A stretch of 6,466 bases of DNA. It comes from an uncultured Nitrospirota bacterium (GTDB lineage Bacteria; Nitrospinota; Nitrospinia; SZUA-224). How positions within the stretch are numbered: position 1 is the stretch's first letter; each line of letters starts with the position of its first letter. Both the position numbers and the translations under genes were made by a program. The notes under the pieces are model-generated. The model did no database searches and was not told where the DNA came from. It was given only the letters and a program-made list of their open reading frames with translations. The stretch spans positions 1 through 6,466 of the forward strand of contig CAJVYE010000063.1 in NCBI GenBank assembly GCA_913009285.1. Direction: 5' to 3'. Below, in pieces: positions 1-6,311 of the stretch.

Positions 1-125
1 GGAGGACGTGCTGATTTAAAGAGTGATAAAGAGAAGAAAGGAGAAGATATAGAGGAGGGGAGAGGGAAGCAAGGCGGAAGAGTGGAGGGGAAGTAGCAGG
101 GAGATTAGGGGGATTGGAGATTGTA
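1..125. other. Sequencing noise beyond the left adapter (not biological)
   Basis: This purine-rich, low-complexity stretch lies outside the P7 adapter, on the side where no library molecule exists. Read outward from the insert it follows adapter and then a homopolymer run, which is the usual order when a long read runs past the end of a short fragment. No reading frame, RNA or repeat in it should be annotated. Its length implies long reads (adapter plus more than 120 further cycles), which is an inference. Confidence 0.88.
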
Positions 126-135
126 TTTTTTTTTT
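126..135. other. T homopolymer next to P7 (read-through artefact)
   Basis: Ten consecutive T directly abut the outer end of the P7 sequence. On the opposite strand this is an A run after the adapter, the common base call when a read passes the end of its template. The matching A run on the right (6370-6383) has the same position relative to P5. Confidence 0.88.
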
Positions 136-201
136 CAAGCAGAAGACGGCATACGAGATAAAGGAATGTGACTGGAGTTCAGACGTGTGCTCTTCCGATC
201 T
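136..201 (+). other. Illumina P7 + 8-nt index + TruSeq read-2 adapter
   Basis: Bases 136-159 match the 24-nt P7 flow-cell sequence (begins CAAGCAGAAGACGGC). Bases 160-167 (AAAGGAAT) occupy the index slot, and 168-201 match the TruSeq read-2 primer site ending GCTCTTCCGATCT. Read on the other strand the index is ATTCCTTT, which I recall as TruSeq LT index 27 (ATTCCT); that identity is from memory. The native insert starts at 202. This is synthetic contamination kept in the assembly. Confidence 0.98.
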
Positions 202-258
202 AAGGCGAGGAAGACCATCAATTCATTTTCATTACAGACTTTAGAAGGAGAGGAGTGA
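202..258 (+). CDS. Possible 3' end of an upstream gene (18 codons, unassigned)
   Basis: The frame beginning at 202 stays open from the adapter junction to a TGA at 256-258, giving a tail that ends LQTLEGEE. The stop lies 10 bases before the pilC start and overlaps its ribosome binding site, a spacing usual inside an operon. In related genomes pilB or pilT often precedes pilC, so a pilus ATPase is a natural guess, but 18 residues show no family motif. The other frames are not better: one stops at 242-244 and one runs on out of frame into pilC. This is a weak call. Confidence 0.25.
   Translation, partial: KARKTINSFSLQTLEGEE
245..255 (+). promoter_or_regulatory. Ribosome binding site region of pilC
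   Basis: A purine-rich AAGGAGAGGAG run precedes the ATG at 269. Its nearest AGGAG core ends 13 bases before the start codon, longer than the usual 5-9. The only in-frame ATG before the conserved region is 269, and an in-frame TAG at 242-244 blocks extension, so the start is kept despite the wide spacing. Confidence 0.5.
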
Positions 259-268
259 AAGCTTTAAT

Positions 269-1471
269 ATGCCTGTCTTTAATTACAAGGGAAAGACAAA
301 AAGGGGAGATATTTTAAAAGGGGAAATAGAAGCATTTGATATAGATGCAGCTAGGTCCATGCTTTTAAGACAACAACTTATCATTTCGTGGGTCAAAAAG
401 AAACCGAAAGAGATTATTATACCTGGATTCGGGCCAAGGGTCACAGAAAAAGATGTTGTGGTGTTTACAAGGCAGCTAGCTACTATGATCGATGCAGGAC
501 TACCCCTGGTTCAGTGCCTTACAATCCTGGCGAATCAGTCCGAGAATAAACTCCTTGCAAAAACCATAAATAGTATAAAGACCAGCGTTGAGTCAGGTGA
601 TACCTTTTCAGATGCCCTCCGAAAGCACCCAAAGATATTTAATAGCTTGTTCACCAATATGGTGGAGGCAGGTGAGGTGGGAGGTATACTGGATACGATC
701 TTGAACAGACTTGCGGCATATATGGAGAAGGCGATATCGCTCAAGAAGAAGGTCAAATCTGCTATGGTCTATCCCTCAGTTATTTTAGTTGTTGCAATAG
801 TGGTTGTTGCGGGTCTTATGATATTCGTCATACCTACATTTGCCAAGATGTTCCAAAATATGGGTGGGGCCCTACCTGTACCAACATTGGTTGTTATGAA
901 GATCAGTGACATATTTAAGAATTATACACATTATATGGTTATAATTCTCATTGCTGTTATTTTTCTCTTTCGTCGCTATTATAGGACCGACAAGGGTAAA
1001 TTGATGATTGATACCTTAACACTGAAGCTACCGGTAGCCGGTCCCCTTATTGTAAAGGTATCAGTAGCAAAATTCACAAGGACATTGGGGACACTGATTA
1101 GCAGTGGTGTACCTATTATAGATGGACTAGATATCACTGCAAGAACAGCCGGTAATAAGGTGGTTGAGAAGTCTGTCATCTCTACTATCTCCAGCATAAA
1201 GGAGGGGCAAACTATTGCTACCCCTCTAGGCAGACATAAGGTGTTTCCCCCCATGGTCATCCAGATGATCGAGATCGGTGAGGCAACAGGGGCCTTAGAT
1301 GTCATGCTTAACAAGATAGCCGATTTTTATGACGAGGAGGTGGATAATGCTGTAGAGGCACTGACCGCTCTCTTAGAACCAGCGTTGATGGTGTTCCTCG
1401 GAATTGTAATAGGTTTTATTGTTATAGCGATGTATCTGCCGATATTTAAGATGGCCTCAGTAATAGGGTAG
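269..1471 (+). CDS. pilC: Type IV pilus inner-membrane platform protein PilC (T2SS F family)
   Basis: PilC is the polytopic inner-membrane platform of the type IV pilus machine. It links the cytoplasmic PilB/PilT ATPases to the pilin being added or removed. The 400-residue length is normal for the family. After a short basic N-terminal region come two homologous T2SSF domains. The first, about residues 66-190, has FTRQLATMIDAGLPL, then EAGEVGGILDTIL and a membrane segment at about 168-190. The second, about 268-393, has FTRTLGTLISSGVPI, then EIGEATGALDVMLNKIADF and a membrane segment at about 371-392. A further hydrophobic segment lies at about 221-235. Both copies keep the diagnostic glycine-rich motifs, so the gene looks intact. 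It is one base from pilS and surely cotranscribed. The general secretion homologue GspF is the main alternative; the pilS neighbour favours PilC. Confidence 0.93.
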   Translation: MPVFNYKGKTKRGDILKGEIEAFDIDAARSMLLRQQLIISWVKKKPKEIIIPGFGPRVTEKDVVVFTRQLATMIDAGLPLVQCLTILANQSENKLLAKTINSIKTSVESGDTFSDALRKHPKIFNSLFTNMVEAGEVGGILDTILNRLAAYMEKAISLKKKVKSAMVYPSVILVVAIVVVAGLMIFVIPTFAKMFQNMGGALPVPTLVVMKISDIFKNYTHYMVIILIAVIFLFRRYYRTDKGKLMIDTLTLKLPVAGPLIVKVSVAKFTRTLGTLISSGVPIIDGLDITARTAGNKVVEKSVISTISSIKEGQTIATPLGRHKVFPPMVIQMIEIGEATGALDVMLNKIADFYDEEVDNAVEALTALLEPALMVFLGIVIGFIVIAMYLPIFKMASVIG

Positions 1472-1472
1472 G

Positions 1473-3179
1473 ATGAAGAAAAACCCCTCCACTTCTAATA
1501 GAGATCTACTATTTAAGATCAAGATTTTAATGATCCTGAGGGTGGTTATTATTACCATCTTCCTTGGGGCTGTTGTTATCTTTCAGCGCCAAGTTGGTCA
1601 GCTTCCATTCATCCTCCCCATAACTATCTTGATCGCTGTCACATATCTTTTAACGATCTTCTATGCACTTTTATTTGCACTGATCAAAAATCTCAGGGTC
1701 TTCTGTTACATTCAGACCATTGGCGATCTACTTGTTGAGACAGGCGTCATCTATATTACAGGAGGGATAGAGAGCCCATTTTTCTTCCTCTACATACTCA
1801 CTATTATTACGGCAAGTATAGTACTTTACAGACCAGGGAGTTATATCATTGCCTCACTTGCCAGTATCTTCTACGGTACCATTATAGATCTTGAGTTATA
1901 TAATATTATACATCCTCTGCGATCCTATCCCAAGGCACCTATCTCCTATGAACCAAATTATATCTTTTACATAGTCCTTATAAATATCGCTGCCTTCTTT
2001 CTTGTCGCCTTCTTAAGCGGGTATCTATCTGAAAGGCTGAAGAAGATAGGGGAGGAACTAAAGGAAAAAAGTGGGGATCTAATTGAGCTTCAGAAATTTC
2101 ATGAAAATGTTGTAAGGAGCATAGGGAGTGGTCTCCTAACGACAGCTCTAAAAGGGGAAATCACCTCCTTTAATCAAGCAGCAGAGTGTATTACCGGATA
2201 CAAATTTGATGAGATTATAGGAATGCCCTGTCCTAATCTATTCGATCTACCTGAGGTAAGGGTGGTATTTGCAGAGCCTATCATGATAGGTGACAATTCT
2301 TATCGGTGTGAGGGGATGTTCATGAGGAAGGATGGGAAGGAGATATATATGGGGATAAATTTCTCACTGTTGAGGGATGAGATGGATAAGGTTAAGGGCG
2401 TGATAGGTATATTTCAGGACATCACAAGGTTGAAGGAGATGGAAGAAAAGGTTGCAAGGGCCGAGAGGTTTGCTGCTATAGGGAAGATATCTGCAGGGAT
2501 AGCACATGAAATCAGAAACCCACTCGCATCAATAAGTGGGTCGATAGAAGTTCTAAGGGATGAGTTAAACCTTGATGAAGAAAACCGGCGATTGATGGAC
2601 ATTGTTGTCAGAGAAGCTGATAGATTAAATATGATTATAAAACAATTTCTAAGTTATGCCAGTCCTAAGCCATCAAAATTAAGGAGATGCAATATCAATG
2701 AAATCATAGAGGAGACCATCACACTTCTTAAGAATAGTAAAGAATATAATCCCAATGTAAATTTGGTCACATCCTTTAATAAGAAGAAGGAGATCTGGGC
2801 TGAGATGGACCCTGAACAGATGAAACAGGTCTTCTGGAATCTCTCCATCAATGCCATACAAGCCATGCCTGACGGGGGTAAATTAATAATAAACACATCA
2901 TATTATAACCATCACATAAACAGAGACGATATAGACAATCCATTGTCACGGCAAAAGATTAAGATTGCCTTTAGTGATACAGGTATAGGGATATCAAAGA
3001 AAGATAAGGATAGAGTCTTTGATCCTTTTTTTACCACAAAGGATGAAGGCACAGGGTTAGGATTGGCTACAGTTTACAGGATCATTGAAAATCATGGTGG
3101 ATCTATTGATATAGAAAGCAAAACAGGCAAGGGAACATCTGTTAATATTTATATAGGCGAACCCAATGGTCACTCATAA
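1473..3179 (+). CDS. pilS: PilS-type membrane sensor histidine kinase (PAS, HisKA, HATPase)
   Basis: PilS senses a membrane or pilin-related signal and phosphorylates the response regulator PilR, which drives sigma-54 transcription of pilin genes. The 568 residues show about six membrane segments (roughly 17-38, 46-70, 78-95, 102-118, 123-140, 164-183). The PilS-like GGIESPFFFLYIL motif sits at 98-110. A PAS domain follows at about 205-320, then a dimerisation/phosphoacceptor domain with H-box AHEIRNPLASI (His345). The ATPase domain has the N-box NLSINAIQAM at 456-465, the G1 box SDTGIGI at 501-507 and DPFFTTKDEGTGLGL at 517-531. All catalytic motifs are intact. The start lies one base after the pilC stop, with only a weak AGGG at 1465-1468, suggesting translational coupling. 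No pilR follows; the next gene is convergent. An NtrB-like kinase is the alternative, but the membrane domain and pilC linkage favour PilS. Confidence 0.88.
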   Translation: MKKNPSTSNRDLLFKIKILMILRVVIITIFLGAVVIFQRQVGQLPFILPITILIAVTYLLTIFYALLFALIKNLRVFCYIQTIGDLLVETGVIYITGGIESPFFFLYILTIITASIVLYRPGSYIIASLASIFYGTIIDLELYNIIHPLRSYPKAPISYEPNYIFYIVLINIAAFFLVAFLSGYLSERLKKIGEELKEKSGDLIELQKFHENVVRSIGSGLLTTALKGEITSFNQAAECITGYKFDEIIGMPCPNLFDLPEVRVVFAEPIMIGDNSYRCEGMFMRKDGKEIYMGINFSLLRDEMDKVKGVIGIFQDITRLKEMEEKVARAERFAAIGKISAGIAHEIRNPLASISGSIEVLRDELNLDEENRRLMDIVVREADRLNMIIKQFLSYASPKPSKLRRCNINEIIEETITLLKNSKEYNPNVNLVTSFNKKKEIWAEMDPEQMKQVFWNLSINAIQAMPDGGKLIINTSYYNHHINRDDIDNPLSRQKIKIAFSDTGIGISKKDKDRVFDPFFTTKDEGTGLGLATVYRIIENHGGSIDIESKTGKGTSVNIYIGEPNGHS

Positions 3180-3194
3180 CCGTTTATGAAGGGG

Positions 3195-4373
3195 CTATAA
3201 TTTTAGACCTGGTGCTTTGAAAAGTAAATACTTCCAAAATATCGGTTGTTTCATAAACTCTACTAAAAAACAACTATGCTTATCAAAATCTGCAAACTTC
3301 TTAATTATTGAATGCATCTCATTTATATTACACAATCTTAATAATGATTCAATATGTGAATCAGCAAATTGCTTGAAAATCTTTCTTGCGTAAAGTCCCA
3401 TACGCATATCATGACCTATCTGTCTCTTCCAGAGAGATTCATAACTCTTCAGATTCTTATGACCAAATCCTCCCTTCTCGAATGCTGAAATAATAGTCTC
3501 AGTCGCTATCGATGAACAAATAAGTCCATTAAATATTCCCCCTCCTGTGGTTGGTTTTGTCTGAGCTGCAGAATCCCCTACTACTATCAATCTATTACCA
3601 TAACTCTTGTTTACTATTCCATAAGGTATTATTTTCCTCTTTATCTGGATATCTCTTTTATCTATTTTATCTATCCTGGTGCGGATAAAATCCTTTTGTA
3701 ATAGCTTTTTTAGAAAATATAAGGAATTGTTTTTAGTAGTACTAACACCAACCCTTACTGAATCAGAAGAGACCGGAACAGCCCAGGCAAATGATTCAGG
3801 GGCAATCTCAGTTCCTAGATATATCTCCATACCGAAAAAATCTCTTGCTGGTAATTCAGTCTGCGCACAATCAAGGAAATTAACAGGTTTACCAATCCCT
3901 AACTTCTCGTGAAATCTATAATTAATGCCTGCTGCAAGTACGCAAACATGCGCTTTAAAGACAAATTTTCCTCCACGTGTCTCTATCCTTACCCTTACAT
4001 GATCATCTCTTATATCAATATCATAACACCTTGTCGATAAAAGATAACTTGCACCTTCATCCATAGCCTTATGAGCAATACCTTGATCAAATATTGTTCG
4101 ATCTACTACATAAGCCTCGGTTTTATCTCTTGAGATTTTAAGGATGCTTCCAAGGGGAGAATAGAATTTTGCCTCTTTTATTTCTTTCTGTATAGATTCC
4201 TTGGGTAGATCAAATCTATTAAATGCCTCTTTACCGATTACTCCAGTACAAAACCTAGGTTTGCCAATCGTTTTATGATCTTCTAGAACTAACACTGTAA
4301 GTCCAGATTTAGCTAATTGATAGGCTGTATATGACCCTGCAGGCCCCCCACCTACAACAACAACATCGAACAT
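3195..4373 (-). CDS. FAD-dependent oxidoreductase, geranylgeranyl reductase family
   Basis: Members of this flavoprotein family (COG0644-like) reduce double bonds in isoprenoid chains of lipids, quinones or chlorophyll precursors. The 392 residues begin with an FAD-binding Rossmann motif, VVVGGGPAGSYTAYQLAKSG (5-24), ending in the acidic E31 that binds ribose. RFCTGVIG at 40-47 contains the conserved cysteine region. FAWAVP at 195-200 fits the (Y/F)xWxxP substrate-cavity motif of geranylgeranyl reductases. The second FAD motif, VVGDSAAQTKPTTGGGI, is at 264-280. The start is supported by a GGGGG run on the minus strand (4379-4383), five bases from the ATG. The gene is convergent with pilS (15 bp apart) and has its own promoter-like sequence upstream. 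A hand count of six 60-base lines gives about 32% GC, below its neighbours. The substrate cannot be told; a related electron-transfer or halogenase-like flavoprotein is less likely. Confidence 0.85.
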   Translation of the reverse strand: MFDVVVVGGGPAGSYTAYQLAKSGLTVLVLEDHKTIGKPRFCTGVIGKEAFNRFDLPKESIQKEIKEAKFYSPLGSILKISRDKTEAYVVDRTIFDQGIAHKAMDEGASYLLSTRCYDIDIRDDHVRVRIETRGGKFVFKAHVCVLAAGINYRFHEKLGIGKPVNFLDCAQTELPARDFFGMEIYLGTEIAPESFAWAVPVSSDSVRVGVSTTKNNSLYFLKKLLQKDFIRTRIDKIDKRDIQIKRKIIPYGIVNKSYGNRLIVVGDSAAQTKPTTGGGIFNGLICSSIATETIISAFEKGGFGHKNLKSYESLWKRQIGHDMRMGLYARKIFKQFADSHIESLLRLCNINEMHSIIKKFADFDKHSCFLVEFMKQPIFWKYLLFKAPGLKL

Positions 4374-4394
4374 CTCATCCCCCTTACTTTACTT

Positions 4395-4424
4395 GAACTT
4401 AACCTCACTTGGCAGCCTAAGTTC
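4395..4424 (-). other. Possible stem-loop in the flavoprotein gene leader
   Basis: GAACTTA (4395-4401) and TAAGTTC (4418-4424) are a perfect 7-bp inverted repeat with a 16-base loop. Within it ACTTGG (4407-4412) can instead pair with CCTAAGT (4416-4422), leaving one bulged base. The two pairings exclude each other. The structure would lie in the mRNA leader about 21 bases before the start codon. The stem is AT-rich and weak, so this may be chance. Confidence 0.25.
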
Positions 4425-4478
4425 TTAAAATATAGTAGGTTAGTCTGATTTTCTTTGACGACTTTCACAGATTATTCT

Positions 4479-4507
4479 ATTATACAGGATTTCTTTATAG
4501 ATTGCAA
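4479..4507 (-). promoter_or_regulatory. Sigma-70-like promoter for the flavoprotein gene
   Basis: On the minus strand TTGCAA (4507-4502) and a perfect TATAAT (4484-4479) are separated by exactly 17 bases. The -35 box matches TTGACA at four of six positions. Transcription would start near 4472, giving a leader of about 98 bases. The position, downstream of the REP element and upstream of the start codon, suits independent transcription of the flavoprotein gene. Confidence 0.5.
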
Positions 4508-4564
4508 TATCTGAATCTAATTTTGCATAAAAAGTTGATTCCACTGCAAAAACCTCAAAAACAG

Positions 4565-4588
4565 GGTAGCCGCAACCTTTAGGTTGCG
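4565..4588 (+). repeat. REP-like unit, left copy
   Basis: GTAG (4566-4569) is followed after one base by the palindrome CGCAACCTTTAGGTTGCG (4571-4588), which forms up to eight base pairs around TT. It matches the right copy at 19 of 24 positions, and four of the five differences are paired changes that keep the stem. Confidence 0.68.
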
Positions 4589-4616
4589 TAAGTGGCTGAT
4601 TTATAGCAAACTTTTT

Positions 4617-4640
4617 CGCAGGCTAAAGCCTGCAGCTACC
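4617..4640 (-). repeat. REP-like unit, right copy (inverted)
   Basis: On the minus strand GTAG (4639-4636) is followed by a hairpin whose plus-strand form is GCAGGCTAAAGCCTGC (4618-4633), a 7-bp stem around AA. It faces the left copy head to head with a 28-base spacer (4589-4616). Confidence 0.68.
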
Positions 4641-4681
4641 AATTTCGGGGTTTTTGCAGTAGAGTCAAGGTTAGAATAATA

Positions 4682-6040
4682 TCAGAAAATCTTCTTTTTA
4701 CCAAAGAGTTTTTCGATCTTACTTATGGCCGATGGTAAGGCAAACACCACTACACTTTCACCTGCCCTAATAGTACTACTCCCATTAGGAATTATCATCT
4801 CTCCATTCCGTATAATTGCCCCTACTATTGAACCATCAGGAAAGGATATTTCATTAAGCTTCCTATCTATCACCTTTGACCCAGGTACTGCATCAAGTTC
4901 TATAACCTCAGCCTCACCCTCCCTTAACTTCACCACCGAACGTATTCTTCCCCTGCGTACATACTGTAAAATAGCCCCTACCGTTATCAATCTTGGATTA
5001 ATAACAATATCCATATCAATAGAGTCAAGAATAGGAAGATAATCGGGTTCATTTGTTATAATAATCACCCTCTTTGCACCATACTTTTTCCCTAAAAGTG
5101 CAGCTAAGAGATTCGATTCATCATCGTCAGAAAGGGCCATAAAGAAATCTGCATCATCTATATTTGCCTCTTTTAGAAGCTCGAGATCTGTCCCCTCACC
5201 ATGAAGCACCATCGTCTTTGACAGCATAGCTGCAGCAGCCTCAGCCCTATTTACAGATGGCTCAATTATTGTAACATTCCTTATCATGGTCTCAAGTTCT
5301 GAAGCAAGACTACAGCCTGTAAGGGTTGCCCCATATATAACTACCCTTTGGACCTCATTCACCTTTTTGTTTAACATCGGTAAAATCAAGGGGAGGGTAT
5401 CCCTGGCAACCAAGATATATATGTTGTCCTCTGGCATTATCATATAATCCCCTTTAGGAACAATTATGCTATCCTTCTTAGAAACAGCGGTGATGAGAAA
5501 GGAATCCATCTCATATACATCTTTGAGATCCACTAACCTACGTCCAACAATAGGTGCATCATGGGGGACATCGAAACCCCTGAGGAGTATCTCACCATCT
5601 GCAAATTCCGCCACATTCATGGCTCCAGGGGTCTTAATAATATCAATTATAAACTCTACTATTACCTGTTCCGGATTGATCGCCTGATCAATAAAAAACT
5701 CTCCAGGATCAATAATCTGACTCTTTCCGGTGAACTCCTCATTACGTATCCTGGCTATCTTACGCTTTACCCCAAATTTGTTTGCCAGTATACAAACTAC
5801 GATATTTATCTCATCGATGTTTGTAACAGCGATTACCATCTTGGCATTCTCTATCCCTGCTTTTTTAAGGACACTGGCTCTGCAACCATTACCTAAAACC
5901 GCCATAACATCAAGTCTTTCAGAAAATTTCTTTATTCTTGCACGATCGATGTCAACAATCGAAACATCATGCCCCTCCTCAGAAAGTTCCTCTGCCAGGT
6001 TGAAACCGACCACCCCTCCACCTACAATAAGTATCCTCAT
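4682..6040 (-). CDS. trkA: Trk-type potassium uptake regulatory subunit TrkA
   Basis: TrkA is the peripheral cytoplasmic subunit that binds nucleotides and gates a TrkH/TrkG or KtrB-like K+ channel. The 452 residues, close to the E. coli protein, form the expected duplicated architecture: RCK_N (about 1-118), RCK_C (about 140-225), RCK_N (about 231-350), RCK_C (about 365-450). The first Rossmann motif is canonical, IVGGGVVG at 5-12 with D30 at the end of the second strand. Conserved LGNG (49-52) and AVTNIDEINI (71-80) follow. In the second half the glycine motif is degraded to GATLTG (237-242), though E260 and ALSDDDESNLLAALL (302-316) remain. The start is the first ATG after an in-frame purine-rich leader; the ribosome binding site (AGAGAAG-like) is weak. 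No trkH is in the window. An exopolyphosphate- or KefC-linked RCK protein is unlikely given the tandem domains. Confidence 0.94.
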   Translation of the reverse strand: MRILIVGGGVVGFNLAEELSEEGHDVSIVDIDRARIKKFSERLDVMAVLGNGCRASVLKKAGIENAKMVIAVTNIDEINIVVCILANKFGVKRKIARIRNEEFTGKSQIIDPGEFFIDQAINPEQVIVEFIIDIIKTPGAMNVAEFADGEILLRGFDVPHDAPIVGRRLVDLKDVYEMDSFLITAVSKKDSIIVPKGDYMIMPEDNIYILVARDTLPLILPMLNKKVNEVQRVVIYGATLTGCSLASELETMIRNVTIIEPSVNRAEAAAAMLSKTMVLHGEGTDLELLKEANIDDADFFMALSDDDESNLLAALLGKKYGAKRVIIITNEPDYLPILDSIDMDIVINPRLITVGAILQYVRRGRIRSVVKLREGEAEVIELDAVPGSKVIDRKLNEISFPDGSIVGAIIRNGEMIIPNGSSTIRAGESVVVFALPSAISKIEKLFGKKKIF

Positions 6041-6094
6041 TTTACTTCTCTCTTCTCTTTTGTGTTTAATTAGTTAAAAATTCATTAGAACTCT

Positions 6095-6123
6095 ATTATC
6101 TAACATATTTAAATTCTAAACAA
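6095..6123 (-). promoter_or_regulatory. Weak candidate promoter for trkA
   Basis: On the minus strand GATAAT (6100-6095), five of six matches to the -10 consensus, lies 17 bases from TTGTTT (6123-6118), three of six matches to the -35 consensus. The start would be near 6088 with a leader of about 48 bases. Such matches are common by chance in AT-rich DNA, and the -35 lies inside the repeat region. Confidence 0.27.
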
Positions 6124-6238
6124 ATTCAAAATTCAAATATCAAAATACTAAACAAAGGATTACATACAGAATGTTTTGAATTTTGGATTTCTGTCATTTG
6201 ATATTGTTTAGTATTTAGGATTTTGAATTTAGGATTTA
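6111..6238. repeat. AT-rich imperfect inverted and tandem repeat
   Basis: Two AT-rich arms built from the same short words face each other. Perfect inverted pairs are AATACTAAACAA (6144-6155) with TTGTTTAGTATT (6204-6215), CAAAATTCAAA (6127-6137) with TTTGAATTTTG (6175-6185), and AATATCAAA (6136-6144) with TTTGATATT (6197-6205). The word order differs between arms, so this is a shuffled mosaic, not one simple hairpin. Similar AAATTC/AAATCC word repeats occur between genes in several uncultivated bacteria, as I recall. No coding potential is seen. Confidence 0.6.
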
Positions 6239-6311
6239 ATACCTATAGATTTCCATATAACAAATTACACTTCGATATTCGCAAAATTTCGCCTATCTCA
6301 ATGCCTCTTCA

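Larger units (their letters stand above)
4535..4668. repeat. Composite palindromic element with a REPIN-like inverted REP pair
   Basis: Outer arms of 22 bp (4535-4556 and 4647-4668) are inverted repeats matching at 19 of 22 positions, with a perfect 12-bp core, ACTGCAAAAACC / GGTTTTTGCAGT. Inside are two inverted 24-base REP-like units (4565-4588 and 4617-4640), each GGTAGC followed by a hairpin. REP sequences mobilised by RAYT (Y1-type) transposases are known to carry GTAG at the foot of a hairpin, and an inverted pair is a REPIN or BIME. I see no clear target-site duplication and no transposase in the window. A MITE of another type is the alternative. It may also act as an attenuator or mRNA-stabilising structure after trkA. 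Confidence 0.7.
4374..4681. other. Intergenic region between trkA and the flavoprotein gene
   Basis: This 308-bp gap contains no plausible gene. From the flavoprotein side it holds a leader of about 98 bases, a promoter-like pair (4479-4507), and then the composite REP-like palindromic element (4535-4668), which ends 13 bp short of the trkA stop codon. Both flanking genes read on the minus strand, so the element is 3' of trkA and upstream of the flavoprotein promoter. Confidence 0.8.
6041..6311. other. AT-rich intergenic region upstream of trkA
   Basis: This 271-bp stretch has no convincing gene. It contains a weak promoter candidate for trkA (6095-6123), an AT-rich repeat (about 6111-6238) and about 70 bp of unremarkable sequence up to the adapter. 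On the minus strand all three frames close within 20 bases of the adapter. One reads EEALR then TAG (6310-6293), which could be the tail of a gene upstream of trkA, but five codons cannot show this. Confidence 0.7.

Noticed and set aside
1..125. Purine-rich tract that could suggest a regulatory or triplex-forming region
   Set aside because: It lies outside the P7 adapter and a homopolymer run, so it is not part of the insert.
979..1314. 111-codon minus-strand open frame inside pilC
   Set aside because: It overlaps a strongly conserved pilC domain, has no recognisable motif and no ribosome binding site of note. It is a shadow frame.
3174..3189. Short palindrome TCATAA-CCGT-TTATGA at the pilS/flavoprotein junction, considered as a bidirectional terminator
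   Set aside because: The stem is six AT-rich pairs with no adjacent U run on either side. It overlaps the pilS stop codon and is too weak to call.
4571..4633. The two hairpins read as ordinary intrinsic terminators of trkA
   Set aside because: On the minus strand the first hairpin is followed by GAAAAAG and the second by a short T5 about ten bases away. The paired GTAG layout fits a REP element better.
4535..4668. Riboswitch or structured small RNA
   Set aside because: The symmetric inverted arms and duplicated hairpins fit a palindromic repeat, and the element lies upstream of, not inside, the predicted leader of the flavoprotein gene.
5561..6077. Plus-strand open frames opposite trkA (5561-5896, 5730-6077)
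   Set aside because: They mirror conserved RCK_N coding sequence and show no family features. The minus-strand gene fully explains the region.
6111..6238. CRISPR array
   Set aside because: There are no regular direct repeats of 24-40 bases with unique spacers, only short AT-rich words in both orientations.
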